A stretch of DNA of 64,000 nt from Gordonia paraffinivorans NBRC 108238 (GCF_000344155.1 NZ_BAOQ01000013.1:1-64000); one strand, 5' to 3'. Counted from the stretch's first letter, positions 1 to 6,337 are shown. Numbers and translations are program-made. Notes: generated by a model from the sequence alone, not told the origin.

Positions 1-699
1 GGCCGGCCCCAACCGAACCGTGGCGACAATCCTTACCTGTCCGATTACCAGGCTGGTAGTGCTCTCAAAGCAGTCATTGATGAGTACCCCGGCGCGTGTT
101 TGCTAGCTGTTCATCACACCCGAAAAGCCGAGGCGACCGATTTCTTGGACGCTGTGTCCGGCACGCAGGGGCTCGCCGGGAGCGCCGATTTCGTGTTGGT
201 GCTGTCCCGGAAGCGGCAGAGCGAAGAGGGCGTCCTCGCGATCACCGGCAGGGACGTGACCGAGACCGAGATCGCTATGACCACCCAGGGCGGTCAGTGG
301 CGGCTCGCCGGTTCGACGGTCAGGGAGGCGAATGCCGCTCTGACGGAGCGTCGGGAGCGTGCTCAGATGGGCGACCGGTCGGGAGAAGTTCTTGCTCTGG
401 TCCGCGCGGCGTCGGGTGCGGTCGGTCCGAAGGATGTGTCCGAAAAACTCGGCTTAGACGGCGACACTGCGGGAAAGTACCTGCGTCGCCTGGCTTCATC
501 GGGGCACATTCGGAAAGCATCCCGGGGTAAGTACGTGTCCGAACCGTCCGAACTGTCCGAAAGGATTAGTGTTTCGGACACTCCGGACACTTCGGACACA
601 CACCTAGCCGACGACGTTTGTCCGGACTGCGGTGACCGAATGGTCTTCGGTGAGGATCTCGACGCGGGTCACCACATCTCGTGCAGGGAGGCGCTGTGA
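1..699 (+). CDS. RecA-like AAA ATPase / replication helicase of the element, 5' end cut by window
   Basis: The reading frame is open from base 1, so the start lies outside the window; 232 residues are visible. The first part (LLAVHHTRKAEATDFLDAVS, then GSADFVLVLSRK) resembles the C-terminal half of the RecA-like ATPase domain of the AAA_25/RepA helicase family, which unwinds origins of phages, plasmids and integrative elements. A winged-helix-like segment follows (about visible residues 115-165), then a C-terminal CPDCG motif that may help bind zinc. The stop overlaps the GTG of the next gene. In this context the likely role is replication of the excised element. The Walker A motif would lie upstream and cannot be checked. 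Family assignment is inference from a partial protein. Confidence 0.75.
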   Translation, partial: GRPQPNRGDNPYLSDYQAGSALKAVIDEYPGACLLAVHHTRKAEATDFLDAVSGTQGLAGSADFVLVLSRKRQSEEGVLAITGRDVTETEIAMTTQGGQWRLAGSTVREANAALTERRERAQMGDRSGEVLALVRAASGAVGPKDVSEKLGLDGDTAGKYLRRLASSGHIRKASRGKYVSEPSELSERISVSDTPDTSDTHLADDVCPDCGDRMVFGEDLDAGHHISCREAL

Positions 700-1538
700 T
701 CCCGAAGAAAGTCGATGCTGCGCGCCGCGCCCAGGCACTCGCAGCGGGGGCAGGTCTCTTGGACGGCGGCCGCACGCTCGCCAGAGCAGCCCTCGCACGC
801 GACGCCGAACGCGGCAAACGAACAAAGACACTTCACCTTCCGTCCGGGGCCGTCGTCAACATCATCGAACCCGAATCCGAGGAGGAGGTCGAACGCGATC
901 GAGAAGCGCTTCGCGACCTGTTGGTCCGGGACGACCTCGTCCGCTTGGGTTTCAGCGCGATGCGCGTCAGCAATCGGTATCGCTTTGGTTGGCGGCTGTG
1001 GACGCTCGACTCCGCCGGCCGAATCAGATCACCAATGTTCGACACCGGCCGCGCCGTCGACCACCCGTCTATCGTGGCCGACTGCCCCCACGGCCACGAG
1101 GTTCCGAGCGCGGCCTGCAGGTGCGGAATCTACTTCGTGCCACATTGGTTTCCGTTCCACCGCGCCGTTGATGACTTGCTCGACGGCGACTTCACCGCCC
1201 ACGCCCTCACATGGGGTGTTGCGATCGGCGGCGTGGACGTCGACCCCGGCGGGGACCAGTGGGGAATCCGCCCCCGCCGAACCGGCCGCTTCAGAATCCT
1301 CGGGGGGATGGTCCCCGAGGAAGCACCCCAACCGGCGTTGCCGGTGCCATGGCGCCGGGGCTTCACCGACCGCAACGCATTCGCTGTCGAGAAACTGTGG
1401 GATCTCGGTGCCCCCAGCAACTTTCACGACGTCGTCGCAAAGTACCAGGACGAACCCGCGACGAGCTTCAATGCAGACGACGTGGAGGACCCTGAGGTGA
1501 CTGCATGGCAGATACTGCGGAGGTTGGACCACCAGTGA
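696..1538 (+). CDS. conserved element protein of unknown function with a Cys/His cluster
   Basis: This 280-residue protein has no domain I recognise. The GTG start at 696 is chosen because it overlaps the previous stop (GTGA) and has an AGGGAGG ribosome site just upstream; an ATG at 681 is in frame but poorly placed. The central part holds CPHGHEVPSAACRCG followed by PHWFPFH, a Cys/His-rich cluster that could bind zinc. The N-terminal 90 residues are charged and helical in character. Position between the replication ATPase and a WhiB-like protein suggests an early, element-maintenance role, but this is only context. Confidence 0.7.
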   Translation: MIPKKVDAARRAQALAAGAGLLDGGRTLARAALARDAERGKRTKTLHLPSGAVVNIIEPESEEEVERDREALRDLLVRDDLVRLGFSAMRVSNRYRFGWRLWTLDSAGRIRSPMFDTGRAVDHPSIVADCPHGHEVPSAACRCGIYFVPHWFPFHRAVDDLLDGDFTAHALTWGVAIGGVDVDPGGDQWGIRPRRTGRFRILGGMVPEEAPQPALPVPWRRGFTDRNAFAVEKLWDLGAPSNFHDVVAKYQDEPATSFNADDVEDPEVTAWQILRRLDHQ

Positions 1539-1849
1539 AGTACCGACACCGCAACGAACCCGGCTTGTTGCCGCTGCTCGTCGAAGTCCTGGAGGGAACC
1601 GCCAACTTGTCTGGGGCGGCGTGCGCCGGGCGACCCGAGTTGTTCGACGAAGCCGCCGTCGATGAGGACGCGCAGACGGTCCGATACCGGCATCGCGCCG
1701 CAGTGCGGATCTGCTCGACGTGCCCAGCCCTGGACCGGTGTCGCCAGTGGGCCGAATCCCAAAAGGACCTCGGCGGCATGGTCGTCGCCGGCCGCGCCCC
1801 ACGACTCCCGGGACGCCAACCCTACTCAGAAAGGACCCAGAAGGGATGA
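1505..1849 (+). CDS. WhiB-family iron-sulfur regulator of the element
   Basis: The protein (114 aa from the ATG at 1505) has the WhiB pattern: Cys40, then CxxC at Cys70/Cys73, then Cys79, followed by a Gly-rich GGMVVAG turn. WhiB proteins hold a [4Fe-4S] cluster and act on transcription, often through the primary sigma factor; they occur only in actinobacteria and their phages. The start is uncertain: a GTG at 1535 would overlap the previous stop like its neighbours and give 104 aa, still keeping all four cysteines. Phage-borne WhiB proteins can interfere with the host WhiB regulators, so a lysogeny or host-control role is plausible but not shown. Confidence 0.8.
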   Translation: MADTAEVGPPVKYRHRNEPGLLPLLVEVLEGTANLSGAACAGRPELFDEAAVDEDAQTVRYRHRAAVRICSTCPALDRCRQWAESQKDLGGMVVAGRAPRLPGRQPYSERTQKG

Positions 1850-2031
1850 CACCACCAATTCATCCGCGGCACCGCCGCGACGACAAGCCGTTCATCTGTC
1901 AAAACTGCGACGGGCCTTGCAGAATCTGGGCCGGTCCCATATGGCGGTGGACGTGTCGAAAGTGCCAGCAGGCAGCGATCCTGTACGGCCGTCCAGGGAT
2001 CAAACCGACAGGTCGTCGGCGAGGCCAATGA
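1846..2031 (+). CDS. small four-cysteine (zinc-ribbon-like) protein
   Basis: A 61-residue protein starting at the ATG that overlaps the WhiB stop (ATGA), with an AAGGG ribosome site 1841-1845. It holds two CxxC pairs, Cys18/Cys21 and Cys37/Cys40, plus Cys25, spaced like a zinc ribbon, and a Trp-rich segment between them (IWAGPIWRW). The C-terminal tail is basic, which fits nucleic-acid binding. No specific family is recognised. Tight coupling on both sides supports that it is a real gene. Confidence 0.6.
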   Translation: MTPPIHPRHRRDDKPFICQNCDGPCRIWAGPIWRWTCRKCQQAAILYGRPGIKPTGRRRGQ

Positions 2032-2207
2032 CGCCCGCCACCCGCTGCTGGCGATCCCCGCGGTGGTACACGACGTTCATCGTCGTCGACGTCGACGACG
2101 GCCACCGCCGCGAGCGGTTGGGCTCCTGGCAGGGCCCCCGGACACCGCCGAAACTTCCACCGACAAACCCCCGAAAGAAGCACCAATGTCTGAACGACGA
2201 ATCCTGA
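2028..2207 (+). CDS. very small basic protein, unknown
   Basis: A 59-residue frame whose ATG overlaps the stop of the gene before it (ATGA at 2028-2031) and whose 3' end runs 22 bases into the next gene. It contains a hydrophobic strand-like stretch (TTFIVVDVDDG) and a basic Pro-rich tail. Support is the continued translational-coupling pattern rather than homology. It could also be a non-coding read-through of a compact region. Confidence 0.4.
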   Translation: MTPATRCWRSPRWYTTFIVVDVDDGHRRERLGSWQGPRTPPKLPPTNPRKKHQCLNDES

Positions 2208-2458
2208 ACGACGGCGACTATCGTCGCGCCGGCCAATTCCTGCGCTACGCGAACCCCGAACGCACCGACGTCCCCGGCATGAATGCGGTCCTCGCCGAAG
2301 CCCACGCCGAAGGACGCCTCACGCACCTAGTGCTGAGCGTCGCCGCACACGCCTACGCGTGGTCGCCGACCATCGGCACCCCAGAGGGACAGAACGCCCT
2401 CGCCAACATCGCCATCGAACGATACGAACTAGAGAAGGAGAACGAAACCGATGAGTGA
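2186..2458 (+). CDS. small element protein, unknown
   Basis: A 90-residue acidic, mostly helical protein beginning MSERRILNDGDYRRAGQ, with a purine-rich AAAGAAG ribosome site just upstream of the ATG. Longer in-frame starts upstream exist (2063) but would give an arginine-rich low-complexity N-terminus. It ends 8 bases inside the next gene. Nothing in it points to a known family; it lies just ahead of the scaffold-like gene. Confidence 0.6.
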   Translation: MSERRILNDGDYRRAGQFLRYANPERTDVPGMNAVLAEAHAEGRLTHLVLSVAAHAYAWSPTIGTPEGQNALANIAIERYELEKENETDE

Positions 2459-2945
2459 GCACGAAAACCCGCAGCCTGCCGAGGAACTCGAGACCCTCGA
2501 GACGCCGCCGCCGGCCGAGACGCCGGAGACCGACGACACCGCCGACGCCGACGACACCGCCGACACCACCCCAGCCAGCAGCGGCGGCGAGGCCGCTAAA
2601 TATCGGGTGCAAAGAAACGAGGCACGGGCCGCGCTCGCCGAAGCCCGCACCCAAATCGAAAACCTCCAACGCGCAGCCATCGAACAACTCTGCGCCGCAG
2701 CAGGTGTCCAACCACGAGCACTCTTCACAATCGCCGAAATCGGAGACCTCGTGACCGAAGCGGGCACCGTCGACCACGAAGCGGTGGCACACGCGATCGA
2801 CCGCGCCCGCATCGAACTCGGCATCGAGATCCCCCGAAAAGGGGCCCTCGCACCACGCGCCGGCTACCAACCCGCCAACCCAGCCCCCACCAAGACACCG
2901 TGGGCGGAAGCGTTCGCACCCCGAAACCGAAGGGCAGACAGGTAG
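2451..2945 (+). CDS. acidic scaffold-like protein preceding the capsid gene
   Basis: This 164-residue protein has a very acidic, Thr/Pro-rich N-terminus (about residues 8-45), a coiled-coil-like helix (residues 49-80, KYRVQRNEARAALAEARTQI), and a Pro-rich basic end. That build and its place immediately before a capsid gene match the small scaffolding or head-assembly proteins of HK97-like phages. It overlaps the preceding gene by 8 bases. The scaffold role is inferred from layout and composition; no catalytic motif of a prohead protease is present. Confidence 0.55.
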   Translation: MSEHENPQPAEELETLETPPPAETPETDDTADADDTADTTPASSGGEAAKYRVQRNEARAALAEARTQIENLQRAAIEQLCAAAGVQPRALFTIAEIGDLVTEAGTVDHEAVAHAIDRARIELGIEIPRKGALAPRAGYQPANPAPTKTPWAEAFAPRNRRADR

Positions 2946-2951
2946 AATAAG

Positions 2952-2993
2952 CGGTGACCGGGCGAGCACCCAGGTGGTAGCACCCGGTCACCG
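2952..2993. other. stem-loop H1 upstream of the capsid gene (11-bp perfect stem)
   Basis: CGGTGACCGGG at 2952-2962 pairs perfectly with CCCGGTCACCG at 2983-2993 around a 20-base loop that can itself form a short CACC/GGTG stem. There is no U-run after it, so it is not a classical intrinsic terminator. A near copy (H2) lies after the capsid gene at 3956-4000. Function unknown; candidates are an mRNA processing or stability element, a terminator or a protein-binding hairpin. Confidence 0.75.
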
Positions 2994-3037
2994 TTACCGC
3001 CAGGCGCGGCAACTCCACAGGCCAGGAGCCGCGGAGC

Positions 3038-3090
3038 TTGAACACAACCTTGTTCAACCGACGCGGCCCTATTCACATCCCAGGGCCGCG
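3038..3090. other. two further stem-loops in the capsid leader
   Basis: TTGAACA (3038-3044) pairs with TGTTCAA (3051-3057) around a 6-base loop, and CGCGGCCCT (3062-3070) pairs with AGGGCCGCG (3082-3090). Together with H1 they fill most of the 161-base gap between the scaffold-like gene and the capsid gene, ending about 16 bases before the capsid start codon and just before its AGGAG ribosome site. Confidence 0.65.
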
Positions 3091-3106
3091 GGAGTAGGAG
3101 CCCGAA

Positions 3107-3928
3107 ATGGCTTTCACCGCAACCACCGGCAACTCGGACGCCGCCTGGCGGCCGGACGTAACCACATTCGCCCCCATCGACACGGTCCCCGAAGCCGTGC
3201 TGTTGCAGGCCACCACAGTCTCGGGCGAAATCATCGGTGACGCACCCTCACTGCGAGTCGGATATGTCACCGACGACGACGCGACCGTCACAGCCGAGGG
3301 TCAGGAGATCGACGAGGGCGAGCCGGAACTCGACGAAGTCGTGGTCAAGACCTCGAAAATCACGCAGCTGGTGCGCATTTCAAACGAACAGTGGCGGCAG
3401 CAGGGCACCAGCGATCAGCTCGCCCAGAGCGTCCGGCGGGCACTCATCCGAAAGTCGGACAGCTTGTTCCTGAGCGATCCCGACTCGGGCATCGCCGAAC
3501 GCGACGACATCGTCGACGGCGGCGCAGTCGACGGCAACCTCGACGAACTCATCAATCTGGAAACAGAAATTCGTGAAGCCGGCGGCGACCCGCGCCTCTG
3601 GATCTTGAGCCCCCGCGCCTGGGCGCTCATCCGCCAGATCAAGACCTCGACCGACTCGAACGTCTCACTGGTCGGCGCCGGCGTCGAGGACACAACCCCG
3701 CGGCTGTTGTCGGTCCCCGTCGTCGTGAACCCGGCCCTCGCGCCCGGCGACGGGTTGCTCGTCGACCCGGCAGCGGTCGTCAGCGCAGTCAGCCAGATCG
3801 AGGTCGCCACCTCTGACCAACAGTATTTCTCGAGTGACAGTGTTGCGCTCCGCGCGATCTGGCGCGTCGGCCACGAAATCGTGCGACCCGACCGCGTCGG
3901 CCGCTTCACAATTGGCGCCGGCAGCTAG
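3107..3928 (+). CDS. HK97-fold major capsid protein
   Basis: This 273-residue protein has the marks of the HK97-type major capsid family: an N-terminal strand region, the segment GQEIDEGEPELDEVVVKTSKITQ-type E-loop/P-domain passage around residues 64-90 leading to LVRISNEQWRQQ, and a C-terminal part ending in VALRAIWRVGHEIVRPDRVG, typical of the closing A/P-domain strands. It starts at an ATG with AGGAG upstream. It lacks the long N-terminal delta domain of HK97 itself, fitting use of the separate scaffold-like protein. It is complete and shows no decay, which suggests the element still makes or once recently made its own heads. Confidence 0.88.
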   Translation: MAFTATTGNSDAAWRPDVTTFAPIDTVPEAVLLQATTVSGEIIGDAPSLRVGYVTDDDATVTAEGQEIDEGEPELDEVVVKTSKITQLVRISNEQWRQQGTSDQLAQSVRRALIRKSDSLFLSDPDSGIAERDDIVDGGAVDGNLDELINLETEIREAGGDPRLWILSPRAWALIRQIKTSTDSNVSLVGAGVEDTTPRLLSVPVVVNPALAPGDGLLVDPAAVVSAVSQIEVATSDQQYFSSDSVALRAIWRVGHEIVRPDRVGRFTIGAGS

Positions 3929-3955
3929 CGACTAGCTGACGCGATTCGGAGGGTT

Positions 3956-4000
3956 CGGCGGTCGGGTTGTGCATCACGGGCTGGTTAGTCCCGACCGCCG
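3956..4000. other. stem-loop H2 downstream of the capsid gene (11-bp perfect stem)
   Basis: CGGCGGTCGGG (3956-3966) pairs with CCCGACCGCCG (3990-4000) around a 23-base loop. Compared with H1 (2952-2993) three stem positions differ, and each change is matched on the opposite arm, so pairing is kept. The loops also share a GCA ... GG ... TGGT ... TAG pattern. It lies between the capsid stop and the HNH gene. Confidence 0.75.
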
Positions 4001-4031
4001 GCCCCTCCTTCCTCTTCACCCGGGAGACAAC

Positions 4032-4307
4032 GTGGCCCGCAAACGCTCCAGCACCCTCCGCGACCGACACCGACGGATAATCGCCCGCGGACAACCCCCC
4101 TGCGCCATCTGCCACCAACCCATCGACTACACCATCCCCTACCCCCACCCAGACAGCTTCGTAGTCGACCACAAGAAACCCTTCGCACACGGCGGCGCCG
4201 ACACCATCGACAACAAACAACCAGCACACAACCGCTGCAACCGAGTCAAAAGCGACCGCCTCGAGCAGCCCGAACTGCGACGCCACTACACCAACCGCAC
4301 CTGGTAA
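4032..4307 (+). CDS. HNH endonuclease of the element
   Basis: From the GTG at 4032 (GGGAG ribosome site at 4022-4026) the protein is 91 residues. It has a CxxC zinc pair (Cys24, Cys27), the metal-binding DH at residues 46-47, Asn61, and the closing HNRCN at 66-70, which is the full HNH (beta-beta-alpha-metal) pattern. Small HNH proteins of this type sit near the terminase and cos site of many HK97-like phages and are needed for DNA packaging by the terminase. Here no terminase gene is seen next to it. A longer in-frame start at 3969 would run through hairpin H2 and is unlikely. Confidence 0.88.
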   Translation: MARKRSSTLRDRHRRIIARGQPPCAICHQPIDYTIPYPHPDSFVVDHKKPFAHGGADTIDNKQPAHNRCNRVKSDRLEQPELRRHYTNRTW

Positions 4308-4965
4308 CCCCACCACCCACGGCACCCACTCCCCACCCACCGCCTCAGCCGCAACAGGGGGCGTTGCCGGTTTGCGCGCGCATACCCCCCCGCCCCCCTC
4401 TCGTGGGCGTAGGGGCTTCTGCCGGGTTGTCGGGGGTTTGGTGGAGAAAACGCGGGCAGAGATGCAGGCTAGGCCGTGTGGTGCGGCGGAGAGAGGGGTG
4501 GGCGGGGGCCGCCCCTGGGTCGGCTAGCTGGGAGGCTTTTCGGGGGCAACACCGAAAAGCTTCTCGGCGCCGGGAAGCTTCACGGGGGATTTTGCGGGAC
4601 CCCGCAGAATCGGGCGGTCCGGGTGTTGACGACAGCCGGGGGCTGTCGAGATGGACACCCAGGGGTGCCGGTGTCGATTCCCCCATCCCCGGTCGACCCA
4701 CGAACCCAGGCGCCTGATCGCGTCGGCCCACGACGAGTAGCACCAGGCCGTTGGGCAAGGTGTCACTGTCATGGCACCGGATACGCGGTGATCAGGCGCG
4801 TGTCGGTGGCCCTCGTCGCCGGCGAGGGACTGAGCGCTAACGGCGAGCGGGCTGGTTTTCGTCGGGCTCCGCAAGGACGACGGGCACGCGGTCGGATCGG
4901 TTACGTGCGCTTGAGCGCCCCCGCGCGGAGTCGAACCGCGCGTGCGACCATCGGGGCTGTCGAGG
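4308..4965. other. gene-poor structured stretch: candidate packaging site or origin
   Basis: No convincing gene is found here. The left part (4367-4410) is a run of C- and G-rich sequence, GCGCGCATACCCCCCC onwards. Several stem-loops lie between 4557 and 4660: AAGCTTC (4557-4563)/GAAGCTT (4574-4580); TGCGGG (4593-4598)/CCCGCA (4601-4606); GACAGCC (4631-4637)/GGCTGTC (4641-4647) enclosed by GGGTGT (4621-4626)/ACACCC (4655-4660). Near the right end a T-arm-like hairpin occurs at 4922-4942. Position after an HNH gene suggests a cos-type packaging site, but an origin for the replication ATPase is equally possible. Confidence 0.5.
4922..4942 (-). other. tRNA T-arm-like hairpin
   Basis: On the minus strand CGCGCGG-TTCGACT-CCGCGCG forms a 7-bp stem with a 7-base loop carrying the TTCGA signature of a tRNA T-arm. 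No matching anticodon arm or D-arm lies upstream, and the stem is two pairs longer than normal, so it is not a complete tRNA. It may be a relic of a tRNA 3' half or chance GC-rich structure. Confidence 0.4.
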
Positions 4966-5301
4966 TCAGTCGGTGGTTGGGAGGTCGTGCGTTTCGATGA
5001 GTGCGACGGCGTGGGCGTGCGCTGCGAGTGCGGCGTCGCGGTCGTCGAACATGTCGTTGGCGGTGCGGATTACGTCGGCGCGCCATAGGAGTCGGTCGAA
5101 TCCGCCGAGGGCGAGGTCGGCGATGAGGGTCACTCCGACGGTTTTTGCGTCGTTGGGGGTGAGGCCGTGGAGTACGTCGTCTTGGGCGATTAGGGCCGTT
5201 ATCTCGTGGAGGAGGGCGACGAGGTCGGTGAGCTTCGGGTTGGTGTCGAGGACGTTGATGGCGGTTTGCATCGCGGTGTAGCCGGTTTCTGGGGTGCTCA
5301 T
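4966..5301 (-). CDS. small element protein, unknown
   Basis: A 111-residue helical protein beginning MSTPETGYTAMQTAINVLD, with an AAGGAG ribosome site directly upstream. It is rich in Ala, Asp and Leu and has no recognised motif. It is the last of three leftward small genes that read away from the tRNA-Asn gene, 16 bases after the preceding stop. Its opposite direction to the capsid block is what one expects of a lysogeny-expressed or accessory module, but no DNA-binding helix is evident. Confidence 0.6.
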   Translation of the reverse strand: MSTPETGYTAMQTAINVLDTNPKLTDLVALLHEITALIAQDDVLHGLTPNDAKTVGVTLIADLALGGFDRLLWRADVIRTANDMFDDRDAALAAHAHAVALIETHDLPTTD

Positions 5302-5317
5302 TGGTGGCTCCTTTGTC

Positions 5318-5521
5318 TTAGGCGTCGGCGGCCCTGCGGGCCAGGTGCACGACGATGTCGGCCATGACGTCGGGGCGGCGTGTGATCCGGTGCAGCACGA
5401 GTTCACGCATGAGGTCGGCGGGGGTGGTCTGCACCTCGTCGATGAGGTCTGTTGCAGCGAACATGAGGCGGTCGTGGGTGGTGAGGTGTTCGCGCGCGTC
5501 GTCGCGGGCCTGGGTGCTCAT
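5318..5521 (-). CDS. very small element protein, unknown
   Basis: A 67-residue, all-helical-looking protein (MSTQARDDAREHLTTHDRLM at the start) with an amphipathic middle. Its ATG overlaps the stop of the small membrane protein gene upstream (ATGA at 5518-5521), so the two are translationally coupled. Longer in-frame starts upstream would read through the neighbouring gene in another frame. Function unknown. Confidence 0.55.
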   Translation of the reverse strand: MSTQARDDAREHLTTHDRLMFAATDLIDEVQTTPADLMRELVLHRITRRPDVMADIVVHLARRAADA

Positions 5522-5634
5522 GCGGCGTACCAGCCGAGTTCGATGCAGGCTGCCAGGGCGGCGAGGGGCACGAAGTAGAGCGCCAGGGTGGCGAGGACTG
5601 TCGCAAGGACAGTTAGAGTTGGGGAACGGTGCAT
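5518..5634 (-). CDS. 38-residue single-span membrane protein
   Basis: The frame starts at the ATG at 5634 with GGAGG eight bases upstream. The product is 38 residues with one long hydrophobic segment (about residues 7-31, LTVLATVLATLALYF and on). It is coupled to the next gene by an ATGA overlap. Too short to place in a family; small membrane proteins of this kind occur in phage lysis and exclusion modules, but that is only a possibility. Confidence 0.5.
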   Translation of the reverse strand: MHRSPTLTVLATVLATLALYFVPLAALAACIELGWYAA

Positions 5635-5730
5635 CGGAATCGCCTCCGGTGTGTCCGAGGCCCTGGAAGGTGTTCCCGCACCGACCGGGGCCGTTTTCGT
5701 CACCCGGTCTAGGTGGATCTGGCACATATC

Positions 5731-5740
5731 TGGCACGTGC
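5731..5740. other. palindrome and direct repeat at the element-tRNA junction
   Basis: GGCACGTGCC is a perfect 10-bp palindrome. It overlaps the second of two ATCTGGCAC direct repeats (starting near 5717 and 5728). The spot lies between the last element gene and the tRNA-Asn terminator and could be an integrase or excisionase arm site or a promoter operator for the leftward genes. Confidence 0.3.
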
Positions 5741-5758
5741 CATGCCCTAGAAAGCAGA

Positions 5759-5782
5759 AAACCGCCCGTTACCAGGCGGTTT
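5759..5782 (-). terminator. intrinsic terminator of tRNA-Asn
   Basis: Read leftward, AAACCGCC and GGCGGTTT form an 8-bp stem around TGGTAACG, followed by further T residues. It begins 6 bases after the tRNA 3' end, the expected place for its terminator. Confidence 0.75.
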
Positions 5783-5787
5783 ACTTG

Positions 5788-5860
5788 CTCCCCCAACTGG
5801 ACTCGAACCAGTAACCGTTCGATTAACAGTCGAATGCTCTGCCAATTGAGCTATGGGGGA
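5788..5860 (-). tRNA. tRNA-Asn (anticodon GTT)
   Basis: The minus strand folds as a full cloverleaf: acceptor TCCCCCA/TGGGGGA, discriminator G, anticodon loop CTGTTAA giving GTT, and T-loop TTCGAGT. The CCA end is not encoded (CAA follows). The gene is intact and its 3' end faces the phage-like block, the classic layout for integration by a tyrosine integrase into a tRNA 3' end. The other attachment site and the integrase lie outside the window. Confidence 0.95.
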
Positions 5861-6263
5861 TTGCTCAGGTCCTCGATCGGCGCCGGAGCGCTTCACTCGA
5901 ACCGAGGACAGACTTTAGCGCATGCCGACGCCGGACAACAAAACGGCTGGTCAGAAGACATCTGATGACGAAAGATGCGGCAGTTGGTTCCGCGATCCGG
6001 AACCAACTGCCGCATGTGCCATCGGGCACTCAGTGGCCGGCGACGTGGCGCCCTCGACCCGGACAGGAACCAGGAGAGGAAGCACACCAGCGCGAGCAGG
6101 AGATGGCCGAGTGCAACCTCAGGTCCCGCCGCCCACACTCCTCGGGGCGTGGATCAAGCCGATACACGCCGGCACCGCGCCCACCGACGGTTTGTCTCCG
6201 CGACAGGGTGCAGGACATCAGCGCGCGTGCGGTAATCTCCTCCCGCGGGCCAGGTGCCCACAC
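5861..6263. other. intergenic stretch between the two tRNA genes
   Basis: No supported gene. A leftward frame of 81 codons (5893-6138) has a hydrophobic stretch near its start but runs through the large inverted repeat and has no clear ribosome site. The main content is the 17-bp inverted repeat at 5975-6015, listed separately. Confidence 0.5.
5975..6015. repeat. 17-bp perfect inverted repeat
   Basis: ATGCGGCAGTTGGTTCC (5975-5991) and its exact reverse complement (5999-6015) flank a 7-base loop GCGATCC. There is no T-run on either side. It lies between tRNA-Asn and the CAT-anticodon tRNA. It may be a dispersed palindromic repeat or an unusual terminator. Confidence 0.8.
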
Positions 6264-6337
6264 GGGGAGTTAGCTCAGTCGGTTAGAGCCGCGGACTCAT
6301 AATCCGTAGGTCGCGGGTTCGAGCCCCGCACTCCCCA
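6264..6337 (+). tRNA. tRNA with anticodon CAT (Met or Ile2)
   Basis: A clean cloverleaf: acceptor GGGGAGT/ACTCCCC, D-arm with AGCTCAGTCGGTTAGAGC, anticodon loop CTCATAA, T-arm GCGGGTTCGAGCCCCGC, discriminator A, and an encoded CCA at 6338-6340. CAT serves elongator Met and, after lysidine modification, Ile(AUA); the initiator is excluded because the first acceptor pair is intact. I cannot decide between elongator Met and Ile2 from the sequence alone. Confidence 0.93.

Noticed and set aside
4364-4717. Rightward 117-codon frame after the HNH gene (possible small terminase)
   Set aside because: Composition is Arg/Gly/Ser-rich with no helix-turn-helix, and the region is full of stem-loops; more likely non-coding.
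5893-6138. Leftward 81-codon frame with a hydrophobic start
   Set aside because: It passes straight through the 17-bp inverted repeat, has no ribosome site and becomes Cys/Arg-rich noise.
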